Positions 11,297 to 22,918 of a stretch of 64,000 bases of DNA are shown here, in pieces. The DNA is taken from contig NMRB01001645.1 in NCBI GenBank assembly GCA_002633025.1, positions 62,904-126,903 of the forward strand. Direction: 5' to 3'. The notes beneath the pieces were generated by a model, which saw nothing but the letters and a program-made list of their open reading frames with translations, had not been told where the DNA came from and ran no database searches. Numbering within the stretch: position 1 is the stretch's first letter; every line of letters starts with the position of its first letter. The position numbers and the translations under genes are program-made. The stretch comes from Notospermus geniculatus. Taxonomy: Eukaryota; Nemertea; Pilidiophora; Heteronemertea; Lineidae.

Positions 11297-13075
11297 TCAC
11301 TCCTCGCATACCCATGATGATGGTGACTTATCCTTCCATTTAACACGGTACCATTTATTGCCTTTCCGTCTCGATATCTTTATCAGCCGCTCAGCCTCAT
11401 GCCACTCATTTTGCGTGTTTTGCAGAGGTGCATTCTGATCTGGCTTTGTATGATCGGTTATGGTGGGCTGAATCTCAGTTCCACTTTCAACAGTGTGTTC
11501 TTCTACGCTCTGAGGATCTGGGGCAGGCGTTACTCCTGTATCAGTAGGAAGTTCTACCTCTTCCTGGCTAAGTTCCTCACCTTGAGCATTCTCAGGCGGA
11601 ACCATTTCTGGTCGATCCCGAGGGTCAAAGTATTTCTTAAGTCTTGTGGCATTCACCAGGGATTTCAAGAGTTCATTGGTGTGACAATTGCGCAACCTAT
11701 AGTTGAAATTTGGTCCTATGTCTGCAATGTAGTACGGCCCATGCCATTTCTGATGCAGTTTAGGAGATAGGCCTATAGGTACTTTGGGAGTGTACAGCAG
11801 AACCATGTCGCCGGTATTAAATTGAGGATCTTGTGCCTTCCCTATGTTGGTGAGGTCAGTTGCAAATACTTTCCTATGCTTATTGAGAAGTTTGAGCAAG
11901 CGCTCTTTCTGTTCATCGTTGATGGCGGAATTAGACAGGTCAAACTCTAACACGTTAGCATCTGTATTATAGTCAGTGGGATGAGGCAAGTTGGCTTCAA
12001 ATTCACAGTCACTATCACTACCACCTGGTTTCCTTGTGGCGGAGTTGCTGACAAAGTGAGATATACTGGACGTGGGTTGGTGTACAGGATCAACAGTTTG
12101 ATATGTTGGGTCAAGGTCAGATTCTTCATCAACAATCGCCTCAATGCTGTTGAGGTCTACTGATGAAATGCTTGCAATATGCTTGTTAGTTTTCATAGTG
12201 ACAGGTCTTTCTTGAGGATTCATAATTGTTACAAAAACTTTACCATTGGACACTTTGGTGAGACACTTTGCGACTAGTAAACCGATGTGCTTCATGCTTG
12301 CTACTGGTTCTACTAACATGGCAGGACTGGATTTAATTCTAGACACTTTAGCCTCAATGGTTATTTCTGTTCTGGGGGGTACTGTCACCTTTTTAGCTGT
12401 CCTAACAAGACCGGTGTGAGACGATATGAAACATACATGAAACTCACCATCAAGAACAGAGAACTTGTTGGAACTGTAATCAATAGCTGCATTGTGTTGT
12501 TNATGGAACGCATGTGAGATAGAACACTGACCGATCTTCAAGGGTAACTTAACCATCCCTTTAATCTCATGGTGAGCGCCACCTACGCAAACAATAGCAG
12601 TTACTTTTGAAGGTAGAACACAGTTACTGGAAAGTTTCAGTTTGTTAAAGTAGGTCTCTGAGATACAACTTATCTGGGCACCGGTGTCAACGAGGCATCT
12701 GGCTTTGTGACCAAAGACTTCAGTTAAAATCATATTCTCATCTAAATCAGTGGTTGTCTGATTGAGACAAGGGACACTAGCTATGTGCCTGGCCAAAGGT
12801 GTCTGGGGCCTCGGGACAGGCTCGCACCCCTATTGTGAGGACGAGTGATTGTACTGTTGAGGATGATCGGAATGCTGAGAGGAATGTTGGTACTGCCAAT
12901 TTTGACCATTTTGTTGAGGTTGAAACTGAGAATTCTGCCAAGATTGGTTAGGCCTACTATTCTGAAAGCTGTCTACCCTGTGCTGACCATGTGGTGGTCG
13001 AGTTTGGTACCTAGCTGACCTACAGACTTTCCNACAGGTTCTGTGGATTATGTTCTCCCCTTTGATAGTTCTCAT
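11297..13075 (-). pseudogene. Gypsy deletion derivative: protease joined to integrase tail
   Basis: A 499-codon frame (12796-11297) begins with a retropepsin (CLVDTGAQISCIS near residue 35). It continues through the linker to LLNKHRKVFATDL, which normally opens RT. Near 11830 it passes without a break into QFNTGDMVLLYTPKVP and KLHQKWHGPYYI, the GPY/F tail of a gypsy integrase. It ends with a chromodomain-like RRKGNKWYRVKWKDKSP. RT, RNase H and the integrase core, roughly 800 codons, have been removed in frame. Upstream (13075-12830) are remnants of a Gln-rich nucleocapsid with an N-disrupted Cys cluster. There is one N inside the frame. Without polymerase or integrase core this copy is non-autonomous. 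Confidence 0.85.
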
Positions 13076-15000
13076 GGCGAAACGCTGCCACAGCTTGAAA
13101 AGCAGGAATAAACATCATGGCTGCAGTTCTTCAGTTTCTACTGAAGCTGAACTTTAGAATATTGGACCTCCACTCCAGATAAATGGAAGTTATCGGCTAG
13201 GTGTAAACTAAACTGTAAAAGCTTCCGTTAACTTCTAGCTGACTATGAGTTGCGATTTTACTGAAATTTTTCAGGGGAGGTCAACTTTTATAGTTATGGT
13301 GTAGTTAACTGAAGCAGTTGATTAGAATATTTGACCTCACCAATTGTAGCTCTTCCTGCTGATATGGACGGAACGAAGACCATCGTAAAATGACGTAATC
13401 TGAGTTTTCACCAGAATTTTAGGGTACAGGTGTTTTTGGACATCAGCAAGGAGTAAAGGACGTGCGAAGTCCCACACTGTCACGGGGCTGTTTCAAACAT
13501 TAGAATGCCATTTGACCACTTCCTGGCATTTGAGGGGCGGATTTTTGAGTTCTTTTTAGATTTCAGACGTTCAAACGTGTCTTCTGGATTTTTATCGGGG
13601 TTCAGGAATGTATACACCTTTCAGAAATTCTGCGCCCAGCCCTCGAACTAAGTTATCCCTTCTGCATGTCATAAAAGAATTCAAAAATTCTGGTGAACCG
13701 TGACCGTCCCTTTTGTATGGCAATGGAAGGGGCTAAAGATTCCCCCTTAGACGTCATCACTGAACACCGAGCGCCGTATTTCTGAAAGGGTGTATATCCT
13801 CATTGACTCTTTGTAGTGAGGAGAAATTCCCTGCCCTTGTTATGATATCGTCTGGTAGAAACCCTGGTTATGAAACGGATTTAGAAAATGGGGTCCGTTA
13901 TGTTAAACGGTTTAGGAGATTAGAAGTATGGTAGATAAAAAAGACGCCGACCTTTTTATNTGAGCTAATGCCATGTTATATTTTGGAAATTCTAAATGAT
14001 TCTGCACGGTGATGTCTGATTGAGCTGACATCTTCAAATATGGTAAATCGTTTTGCTGTTCCAAATGGCTATGACATCACTCTGTGATTGGCAAAAATTT
14101 GGTCAAAAAACCTCGGCTCGTTTTCAAAATACAGTGTATACACAAAAATGTATTTTTCAGAATTCTCAAATTTCACGCTCTTTTAGTGATGCCAAACCTA
14201 GAACCATTTCTAAAGTCATCCATTGTAAAATGTACCAAATCTATATTCTAGAGCCCCTGGCAAGCGTACTTTTGGAGTCAAAGTGGTCGGTTTAAGAGGA
14301 AAAAGGTTCATAGTGGACCCTAACTGTCTCAGGATGGGTATTATTATTCAGCAACTGCCGAGATTGACCAAGATATCGAAATCTCTATGTGTGATATTTT
14401 CAATTATTTCTGAATTTTCAACTGAATTTCAAGTGTAAAAATACCCACATGGCTAACTACTTATTGGTTTTTAATCACGGTGATGTGGTTGACATTAGAA
14501 AATACATTATTTCCAGCTGTCTTACATGTAGATACAGATATAGTACATTTTACTTAATGGTCTCAATATTATTGTAATGGTTCTATGTGCAACTGAAATC
14601 ACTAAATGTTTGAAAAGAGCGAAAGATTTGTATTAGAAAATAACGTTTTGGTGTTTATTTCGGAAATGGTTTGGAAACATGTCAGTTCCCCTTTAAATTA
14701 ATGTCATGTTGTTTATCAAACATTTTCTTTGATAAAAGGTGTTGTTTAATACAACATCCAGGTTTTTAGATGGACCTTAAGTTTTAAATTACAGTTCGTG
14801 AGGTGAGATAAGATAGGAGAGACCAAGTTATCTTATTTTTGTGAAATTAAAACTTTGTCGTTACATGTATTTATGAAAATCCTGTATTCCAGTTTGTTAT
14901 TTCTACTTGGAGTTCCATTATTTTAGCCAACGAGATTTGGGTTGTATGTGTCTGTTTGATTCGGATTTTCCAAACATTTTTATCTCAGCTGTGAACTATA
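13076..15000. other. Long non-coding stretch
   Basis: About 1.9 kb without a supported gene. It is moderately AT-rich, with several short inverted words (for example CTTCAGTTTCTACTGAAG at 13128) but no array or element ends I could define. Confidence 0.45.
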
Positions 15001-15520
15001 GTCGTCAGATCATGCGGTGTCCGTCGTCGTCGTCCGTTAGCAGGGCACGTTTCGTAACTGCTTGGGGTATTGATCTGAAACTTGGTCCATATACCCCTAG
15101 GTCAGATGACCTATGACACCGAGTTTCGGTCCGATTCGATTCTTGGCTTCGCCACCAGATGGCCAAAACCAAAAACACAAAAAGTGCCATAACTCCTGAA
15201 CTAATGGCTGGATCATCTCCAAATTTTTATCATAGGTGTATCTGATTAGGATACACAACATATATAACAGGTTTGTGATTTGACCTACTTTTCAAGGTCA
15301 CAGAGGTCAAAGTTTGCTAAAGTAACGAACCTGCCACAGTTCATCATGATTTCACAGAGCGACTTCATATCTTGCATAAACGTGTATTAGAGGGATACTT
15401 AAAAAATACCGAGTTTCGGCCCGATCGGACATCCAATATGGCCGCCAGGTGGTGTAACCCGAAAATCATCAAAATGCTGTAACTCAGTCAATTTCGCTGA
15501 TTTACGAAAGGTCCCAAAAT
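15001..15520. repeat. Dispersed repeat R437, copy 1
   Basis: Shares long segments with 17340-17520 and 23750-24780. Examples are GTCCGTCGTCGTCGTC, CAGGGCACGTTTCGTAAC, CAAATTTTTATCATAGGT, TTTGACCTACTTTTCAAGG, CATCCAATATGGCCGCCAGG and CCCGAAAATCATC. This is a middle-repetitive family without an open frame or visible terminal repeats. Confidence 0.75.
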
Positions 15521-16159
15521 CAACTTTTTTTATCCCGCATTTGGGGGGGGGGCAAATTTCCTATCAAATGCAGCAAACCGCATCGATTTATCACCAGCCG
15601 TTTTTGAGAAAATTCGATTTTCCTGTGTCCATTTACTTTCTTGAAGGACTGTACCTCCCTCTGTCATTACACTATTACTATGTCCAGGCAGGTGAGCACA
15701 TGATCCGTGGACTGACCATTTCATTTTACCTTGCTGAAATCAGTGAATTCTTTGAATATCCGATTTAATTAGTGTGAACATTAAAAAAATTCTAGTTAAG
15801 TCCTAAGTTCTCCGCCTGCTGCCAAAAGCAAAGATCTGTATACCTCTAAATATCAAACACTGTATAGTTATACCAAGATCGGAAATTGTTTTGTTCAGCA
15901 GAAGACAGTACAGGTAGGGACTTGAGAGCTGAAAATTTCAGATGTGCCGTCTGGTAGTTTTCCGCAGATTGAAAATTTCATATTCCTGCAAATATCAGAC
16001 GGAGTTCTGCAAAATAAAAAATATGTGTATAGTTCGGTGAAGATCAGGGCCAAACGCACAGAAAGTCCGGTGCCTATCTGCGGTCATAGTTAATGGGAAA
16101 ATGCGTTATACCTAACTGCCGATAGGTGCCGGTAGCTCTATCGGACTTTATGTGGGGTC

Positions 16160-16465
16160 GGCCCGGGGGCTTTGGAAAAACTCTATTATAGTAGGGAGTT
16201 TTCGCAAAGTCCCCGAAACGCCAATGCGAACACCAAACCCGTTATTCGATGCCACGAAGAGAGCAGGGAACAAAAGGATAGACGTTCGCGTTGGCGTTTC
16301 GGGGGCTTTGCGAAAACTCGCTAATGTTTTCTCAAACCCCCGAAACGCCAACGCGAACGTCTATACTTTTGTTCGGCGCTCTCTTCGCGGCATCGAACAA
16401 TGGGTTTGGCGGGGGTTTGGCGTTCGCGTTGTCGTTTCGGGGGCTTTGCAAAAACGCCACATTGT
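16160..16465. repeat. Nested palindrome, arms about 130 bp
   Basis: The left arm (about 16190-16312) is an imperfect inverted copy of the right arm (about 16330-16460). Both contain CGATGCC(A/G)CGAAGAGAGC and CCAAACCC. Each arm is itself bounded by inverted CCCCCGAAACGCCAACGCG / CGCGTTGGCGTTTCGGGGG. It is GC-rich and rich in CpG, unlike the surrounding DNA. Probably a foldback element; no protein is encoded. Confidence 0.75.
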
Positions 16466-17339
16466 AGATACATGTAGACCTAGGTGCATTTTACCGCCGG
16501 AGTTTAACCCTAACCCTAAAGCCTAGTTCATACTTCGATGCAGGATCATCGGCGTCCCCCGCGCGATCAAAATCTGGACAACGACTTCGCGGAGTTGATT
16601 CGTACTTCAGCGACGGCGACGCGTTATGAAATGACTCAAGTAATTACATCACGACCTCGAGATCCATTGCTTCCTCGTCCATGGCTGTATTGGAAAAAGA
16701 CACAACAAAAGTTTTCGTCTGCTTATACACTGCGTTCTAGCAAACTTTATACGTGTTTTTATGCATAAACGCACATTCTATCGCAGTTTAAAATCGCATA
16801 GAGTGTGTTCATGTACAAATGCGATGAGGCGAGCGTTGCCGCATGCGGCGGCGCAACGGCTCTTGTGTATACCCACCCTAAGCATGGCTTCCTAAAACTT
16901 TAAACATAAACGAAGCCTCCCACTGAAACATCGGAAACCATTGACATCGATCCGATGTCCCTTTCTTGTTTTGTAGTTGGTATTGCTGCCGTTAGGTGGC
17001 TCCCTCCACCTCGGAAATCAAAATACCAGTAAGAGATCGCACACCATGCGCCTTTAAGTCTTACTTTGGGCTAGAGTTGCTGATCAACAAAATCAGAAAT
17101 TCAAGACCCTGTCAGCTGTCATCAACTGATGACTGCACGTAATTTCTCTTTACACTCGTTCAGGACCGGATCCAGGATTGACAGAAAGGGTGGCGTAGCT
17201 CGACGGAGGCGTCGAGTGCCGAAAGTGCGACGCTCAAATGGGAGTCTGGGGCCCTCCCCGAAAAATCTGACAATCTAAGTGTTTAGGTGCGTTTTCCTGT
17301 CGTCTGAGAGAAAAATACTCGTAATTACATGTATTACCT

Positions 17340-17520
17340 CACCGTTGAGCTAGTCACGTGGTGTCCGTCGTCGTCGTCTGTTAGCAGGGCACGTTTCGTA
17401 ACCGCTGGGGCTATTGATCTGGATCTTGGTACATATTATACCGGTATACACCTAGATCAGATGACACCAAGTTTCGGTCAAATTCTATTCTTGGCATGGC
17501 CACCAGGTGAACCCACAACA
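17340..17520. repeat. Dispersed repeat R437, copy 2 (partial)
   Basis: Matches the 5' part of the repeat at 15001: CGTGGTGTCCGTCGTCGTCG, GCAGGGCACGTTTCGTAACC, ATTGATCTGG and GACACCAAGTTTCGGTC. It ends abruptly near 17520. Confidence 0.7.
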
Positions 17521-17714
17521 TTTCGATTTGACATCTGTCATTTGTTCTTCTGGTACATTCACCCAGGTGAGCTCATGGCCCATGGACCATTCCATTACCG
17601 GTATCTGATTAAATTGGCTATTTACCGAGCACACATTTTGTTGCAAATAATCATTCATTTGTCTGCCAAAAATCATATGACCCATCGGTCATAAGGTTTT
17701 ATAATCAGGTTAGA

Positions 17715-18172
17715 AATCAATAGATCGAACGCCGTTTCCGATCTTTTCCGACCACCACCGTTGTCAACGCCAACAATGACTCTCGATCTCCGTTCGGGCA
17801 TTGTTGTGCATCATCGCGAGAACGAAGTTTCGCGCATGCGCTCGGGCTGGGTCCGAAAGCAATTTCGGGATGGACATGTAAACAAGCCGAAACGCGGCTA
17901 AAAACTCGATTTTGTACAAGTATTACGATCACTAAAATATAAAACGGTGAAAGTATGCATTGTTAAGAACCGTGGGGCACAGAATACCTGCAGAAGAGGG
18001 CCAAAGAGAAGCATTGCAACGCTGTCACTGAAAGACGACAAGGTCATTTTTTCAGATTCAGCCTACTGCGCATGCGGGGAGTTTCTAATTTTAGATTCCC
18101 GACCGAGATCGTTAGCCTTGACGACGGCGGTCGGGAAAGATCGGAAATGGCCTGCAATCGATCTATAAGAAC
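17715..18172. mobile_element. TIR element of about 458 bp
   Basis: The left end (AATAGATCGAACGCCGTTTC and following) is an imperfect inverted copy of the right end. The shared core TTTCCGATCTTTYCCGACC spans about 60 bp on each side. The interior holds CpG-rich words such as GCGCATGCGC and no transposase. The target duplication is unclear. Confidence 0.68.
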
Positions 18173-18841
18173 CATTTCTTGAACGATCGCCAGTTAAAAA
18201 TACACAGAGCGATAAATCATTATGGTGTTGACATTTTTAATCATATTCAGGTATCGTACATTTGGTTAGACACAGGCCTATGCGTGTATTTTATAGCCAG
18301 GTAAACAGAACTGAACACAATGGATTTTTTCACGATTTTGTCAACTTCCTGTTTGGTTTTGGTACTTTAACTCCACTCAAAGCACGACCAACTTTCGCAT
18401 TCAAAATGATATAGACTTATATTAGGCCTATACCGCAGAAATGAACCAATGCTGTATCCAGTAAGACGACATGACGTACAGAAATATGGCCAACGGACTG
18501 TCATTTGGAATATTCTTGACATTCATGACGTTAGTGTCTCATGTTCATCTCATGTTCATCCCCCGTAAGTCGAACTTCATTATTTTTATCAATTCTTCTC
18601 TCAACCGTTGTCTGTGGGTGTTTGAGATCATGACAGAGAAATCGAGCACCAGACGATCTTCAACGACGTTGTAACAGTAAAGAATATCCCCTGTAAAAAG
18701 TGTCCGCTTCTATTGTTCAATGACAGATTTATGGCTACAGAAACCAATCACCAGAGATTAGAATGTAACAACAGGGTCTTTTGTTCCCAGGACAGTTTAT
18801 CCTAAGGATATTTTCTCCTGTCACACCGTCAGTTGACTTAA

Positions 18842-19450
18842 GGCCTGTCTACACGATCATACATTTGTTCAAAACATCATCACACATTTGTAAGATGATG
18901 TTCATGGACAGATATTTGATTGTGTAGGCTGTTTTCCCAACAAACTTGAACAGCAACCAACATGTATGGTGATGTTCAAATTTGTGTGATGATGTTCACG
19001 GACTAATGTATGATCGTGTGGACTGTTTTCCCAACAAACCTGAACATGTATGATGATGTTCAAATTTTTAGCTGCATGTTTCATCTTGCCAATGCAAAAC
19101 ATCCCCNNNNNNNNNNNNNNNNNNNNNNNNNNNNNNNNNNNNNNNNNNNNNNNNNNNNNNNNNNNNNNNNNNNNNNNNNNNNNNNNTTGGGATGTTTTGC
19201 ATTGGCAAGATGAAACATGCAGCTAAAAATTTGAACATCATCATACATGTTCAGGTTTGTTGGGAAAACAGTCCACACGATCATACATTTTGTCCTGAAC
19301 ATCATCACACAAATTTGAACATCATCATACATGTTGGTTGCTGTTCAAGTTTGTTGGGAAAACAGTCTACACAATCAAATATCTGTCCATGAACATCATC
19401 ATACAAATGTATGATGATGTTTTGAACATGTATGATCGTGTAGACAGGCC
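18842..19450. mobile_element. TTAA-flanked palindromic element (gap in centre)
   Basis: TTAA at 18838-18841 and 19451-19454 bounds two inverted arms of about 265 bp that begin GGCCTGTCTACACGATCATA. The arms are almost perfectly complementary up to an 80-N gap at 19107-19186. Repeated GATGATGTTCA words fill the arms. TTAA targets are typical of piggyBac and Kolobok elements; no transposase is visible. Confidence 0.78.
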
Positions 19451-19454
19451 TTAA

Positions 19455-20318
19455 GGCCCGTCTAACACGATCATACATTTGCTCAAAACATCATCATAAA
19501 TTTGTATGATGATGTTCATGGACAAAGGTATGATCGGTGTGGACCGTTTTCCCAACAAACTTGAACAGCATCCAAAATGTATGATGATGTTCTAATTTTT
19601 AGCTGCATGTTTCATCTTCCCAACAATGCACAGCATCCCACAAAAATTGTATGATGATGTTCATGGACAAATGTATGATCGTGTGGACAGTTTTCCCTAC
19701 ATTATCCTTCCGCCATCATACTTCATCATACAAATGTCCATGAATGTTGGACTGTAGATGGAAATTCACAACAAACTTGAACATCATCATACAAGTTTAT
19801 GATGCTGTTTTGAACAAATGTATGATTGTGTAGACGTTCACCATGCAGATGTCCGTGAATGTTGGACTGTGTAGACGGAAATCCACAACAAACTGCATGA
19901 ACTTCATCATACAAATGTACGATGGTGTTTTGAACAAATGTGACCAGGTGTAACATAGGTGAGTGTTTCTGTGGCTCAGTGTTCCCCAACAATAGACGGG
20001 GCCTAGAATGGTTATTGTTGGGTTAGTTACCGCTTAATCCGTCAGGAGGGAAACAATAAGAAAAACACAGAAATACGGGGAACACTGATCGACGTTACAC
20101 CGGCACAGCAAAATGAGTCGGAAGTCGCACAGAAGAAGACCGAAGGTGGAACCAAACAGCAACCACAGAAATCGACCAAGTCAACTTTCACAATGGGCAG
20201 ACAATCCTGGAATCAGCGAACCGTTGGTGTCACCTTGGACATGTTCGGTCTTCTTATGTGCGCATTCCGACTCATTTTATCGTGCCGGGTCACAAATGTA
20301 TGATCGTGTAGACGGGCC
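19455..20318. mobile_element. Second TTAA-family element, adjacent
   Basis: Starts at the same TTAA that ends the previous element, with GGCCCGTCTAACACGATCAT, and ends with the inverted ATGATCGTGTAGACGGGCC at 20318, followed by TTTA. Inside are further nested inverted pairs: CAGTGTTCCCC near 19975 with GGGGAACACTG near 20077, and AAAATGAGTCGGAA near 20110 with its complement near 20270. No transposase frame. Confidence 0.72.
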
Positions 20319-20384
20319 TTTACCACTTCAACCCCTCGAAGCTACTATATGGTACGGCTTAACCCGCCGGCCATGGAGGATTTC

Positions 20385-20432
20385 CTTTATGGCCTAGTGG
20401 TTGGCGCGTTGGCATTCAAATCTGACCTCTAA
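20385..20432 (+). repeat. tRNA-like SINE head (truncated)
   Basis: TGGCCTAGTGGTTGGCGCG matches an RNA polymerase III A-box (TGGCNNAGTGG), and ATTCAAATC follows as a weak B-box-like word. It is cut off by the element starting at 20434. It does not form a full tRNA. Confidence 0.3.
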
Positions 20433-20433
20433 A

Positions 20434-21614
20434 GCCTGCCGCACACTGGAGCTATCTGCTCAGCAAAAAGTCATTCGAGACCGTTTGCTCAGCAGAGTGC
20501 TCCCGTGTGCGCGTATTTTCGGTGAGTTTTCTGCATCGCGAGGCAAAAAACTCACCGAAAATACGCGCACACGGGAACCACGGTGTACAATCAACATTGC
20601 CGTACAGCTGCGGGAGAAAGTTCCGGTCACATTCGCTTGGCAAAGCGGACACGCCAAATTACTATAAATACCATTGCTAAGGCAAAATGACAACCCTAGG
20701 TGAATGAATACACTATAAAAGGCTCGCTGCTGCAATATCTCCCAGAAATTCGCAGGAGAACACATCGAAAATCGGCAATTTTAAAATCAACTGTACGGCT
20801 GCGGGAGAATTAGACTGTACGGTGCGGGAGCGCTTGCTCAGAAAAAATATTCGAATCGATTTAGACATTTTGGATGTCTGTGGACACAAAAATCTTGAGA
20901 ATGGCCTCCAGCGATGTTAACCAGTATCAGGGCCTTGTATAACGACCCCGTGGTGGTGCAAAGTTCATTGCAGCGCGTACTACTTTAGTGACGTAGGANG
21001 AAGGACTATTTTAATTCAGCATTCGATGGCAAGAAACCTGGCCGCAGAAAAAAATTGCCGGCGAACATGACGTGGAGGGGGAGGCTGCGAAACAAAGTGA
21101 TTTTCAGATGGCCCTGGTGATTATGAGGAGCAAGATTTTATCAAGTTCGTTGCGTGCCGAGCTCACGCCCTTCGTCAAGCTTGAACCTTCATACCTGAGT
21201 ATGACAGATTAGGTCCAATTATGACCCTAATTAGGGCCGGAGGCCATTCTCAAGAGATTTATGTCCTGAGACATCCAAAAAGCAAAACGCAATTCGAATT
21301 ATTTCTGAGGAAGCGCTCCCGCACTGTACAGTCAAAAATCTCCCGCAGCCGTACAGTTGATTTTAAAATTGCCGATTTTCGATGCGTTCTCCTGCGAATT
21401 TCTGGGAGATATTGCAGCAGCAAGCCTTTTTTAGTGTATTCATTCACCTAGGGTTGCCATTTTGCCCTTAGCAATGGTATTTATAGTAATTTGGCCTGTT
21501 AGCTTTACCAAGCGTATGTGACCGGAACTTTCTCCCGCAGCTGTACGGCAATGTTGATTGTACACCGTGGGAACTATCTTTTTGCTCAGCAGATAGCTCC
21601 AGTGTGCGGCAGGC
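20434..21614. mobile_element. Long-TIR foldback element
   Basis: The ends are inverted copies over about 350-400 bp (GCCTGCCGCACACTGGAGC at both). TTAA lies on the right (21615-21618) and TAAA on the left. Shared inner words include GTACAGCTGCGGGAGAAAG and TCTCCCAGAAATTCGCAGG. The unpaired middle (about 20850-21250) has one N and no protein similarity. Probably another TTAA-target non-autonomous element. Confidence 0.78.
20501..20576. repeat. Perfect 30-bp hairpin within the left TIR
   Basis: TCCCGTGTGCGCGTATTTTC and the next ten bases (20501-20530) are exactly complementary to 20547-20576 across a 16-base loop. The opposite TIR lacks this segment, so it was inserted or expanded in one arm only. 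Confidence 0.9.
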
Positions 21615-21783
21615 TTAAACGCAAATGAGACCCTTGTCGTCTAAACGGCCCTAATATGACAATTGATTGAGACATGTTCGTGTAATACGCCAATCACACT
21701 GAGCTAGTTCTCAATACGTTATTGGAAATGTTGCCGAATTACGGGCTCAAACTGTGTGGGAACGGAGTGGACGTGTAAGTGGC

Positions 21784-22493
21784 GCCGAATGGGTCAATGT
21801 CGTCCTGGGTATACCTTATGTTTACCCTGGATCATCCTGGGTAGTCCTTTTCTTTACCCAGGATGGCCCTGGGTAAACATAAGGAACCTTAACTTTACCC
21901 AGATTGGAGTTCCCGAGTGGTGTAGTGAGGTTGATATTCAGCGTAAATCATGAAATGAAGGGTGGCCTCGAACTAGGCCTATAGCTCCTAAGTCCTTGAG
22001 AATTTACTATCGGTCCCTTTTGAAAAGTTGTAGGGATTGGTCTTTTCTCCCTATTCCACACCCCGGAGCAGGTATAGCGGTAATTTTCAACCCTTTCGAG
22101 TTATGATCGTACTGCATGTTCTGCAAAAAGTAAATTCATGAAAATGACGAAATGCACACGGATCATACATGTTCTACCTAGGCCTATCGCTCCTAAGTCA
22201 TTGAGAATTTGCTATCGGTCCCTTTTGAAAAGTTGTAGGGATTGGTCTTGTCTTCCTATTGCAAACCCGGAGGAGGTATAGCGGTAATTTTCGGCCCTTT
22301 TTAACAATGATCCTACTGCATGTTCTCTGCCGAAAGAGACGCACGTACAGCATGATTCGGCTGGAACTCCCAAGCTGGGTAAAGTTAAGGATCCTTATGT
22401 TTACCCAGGGCCGTCCTGGGTAACGAAAAGGATTACCCAGGATGATCCTGGGTAAACATAAGGTATACCCAGGACGACATTGACCCATTCGGC
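21784..22493. mobile_element. 710-bp TIR element with 9-bp target duplication
   Basis: GTAAGTGGC occurs at 21775-21783 and again at 22494-22502. Between them are inverted ends beginning GCCGAATGGGTCAATGTCG and continuing for about 120 bp with CCTGGGTA/TACCCAGG words. The interior holds a direct duplication with a period near 205 bp (21984 and 22189). A 9-bp duplication points to a Mutator-like superfamily. There is no transposase. Confidence 0.82.
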
Positions 22494-22512
22494 GTAAGTG
22501 GCAACTTCTTAT

Positions 22513-22884
22513 GCCCGTGTCACACTGTCCCGAAGTTGACACCCGATGGCCACACGAATTAATGGAAACGTTTGGAAATCTTACTGATAAGTGCCACCCT
22601 GAAGAAGACCCCGGTTGGGATCGAAAATTTGCAAGATTCCGGAAGTTGACTAAGGGGCCATCTTCACGCAAAATTCAAAATTCCATATTTGTGTGGCCAT
22701 CGGGCGTCTAATTTCGGGACAGTGTGACACAGGCATTACAGTCTTTTTACGAACTTCATGGACGGGAAGGGTGCTCCAGAACATCGGGGCATTATTTTGC
22801 CAAGGGTCACACGTTCTAGCCCGTTTTACGATTATTTTATGACGGGGCAGGACGTTTTGAGAACTACTTCAGTGTGACAGGCCC
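22513..22884. mobile_element. TTAA-type element with GTGTCACACTG ends
   Basis: The left end GCCCGTGTCACACTGTCCC pairs with two right-side copies: one near 22738 (GGGACAGTGTGACACAGGC) and one at 22870-22888 (CAGTGTGACAGGCCCTTAA). This suggests an inner element of about 228 bp within a larger one. TTAA is on the right and TTAT on the left. Confidence 0.6.
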
Positions 22885-22918
22885 TTAAGGTACATTTATG
22901 TTACCATTTTCTTTTCAG

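Noticed and set aside
14053-14295. 80-codon plus-strand frame in the non-coding 13-15 kb stretch
   Set aside because: No motif, no splice context and no codon-usage bias visible; expected by chance at this base composition.
16152-16526. 124-codon frame over the GC-rich palindrome
   Set aside because: Both strands stay open because of the CpG-rich inverted repeats; the translation is repetitive and mirrored.
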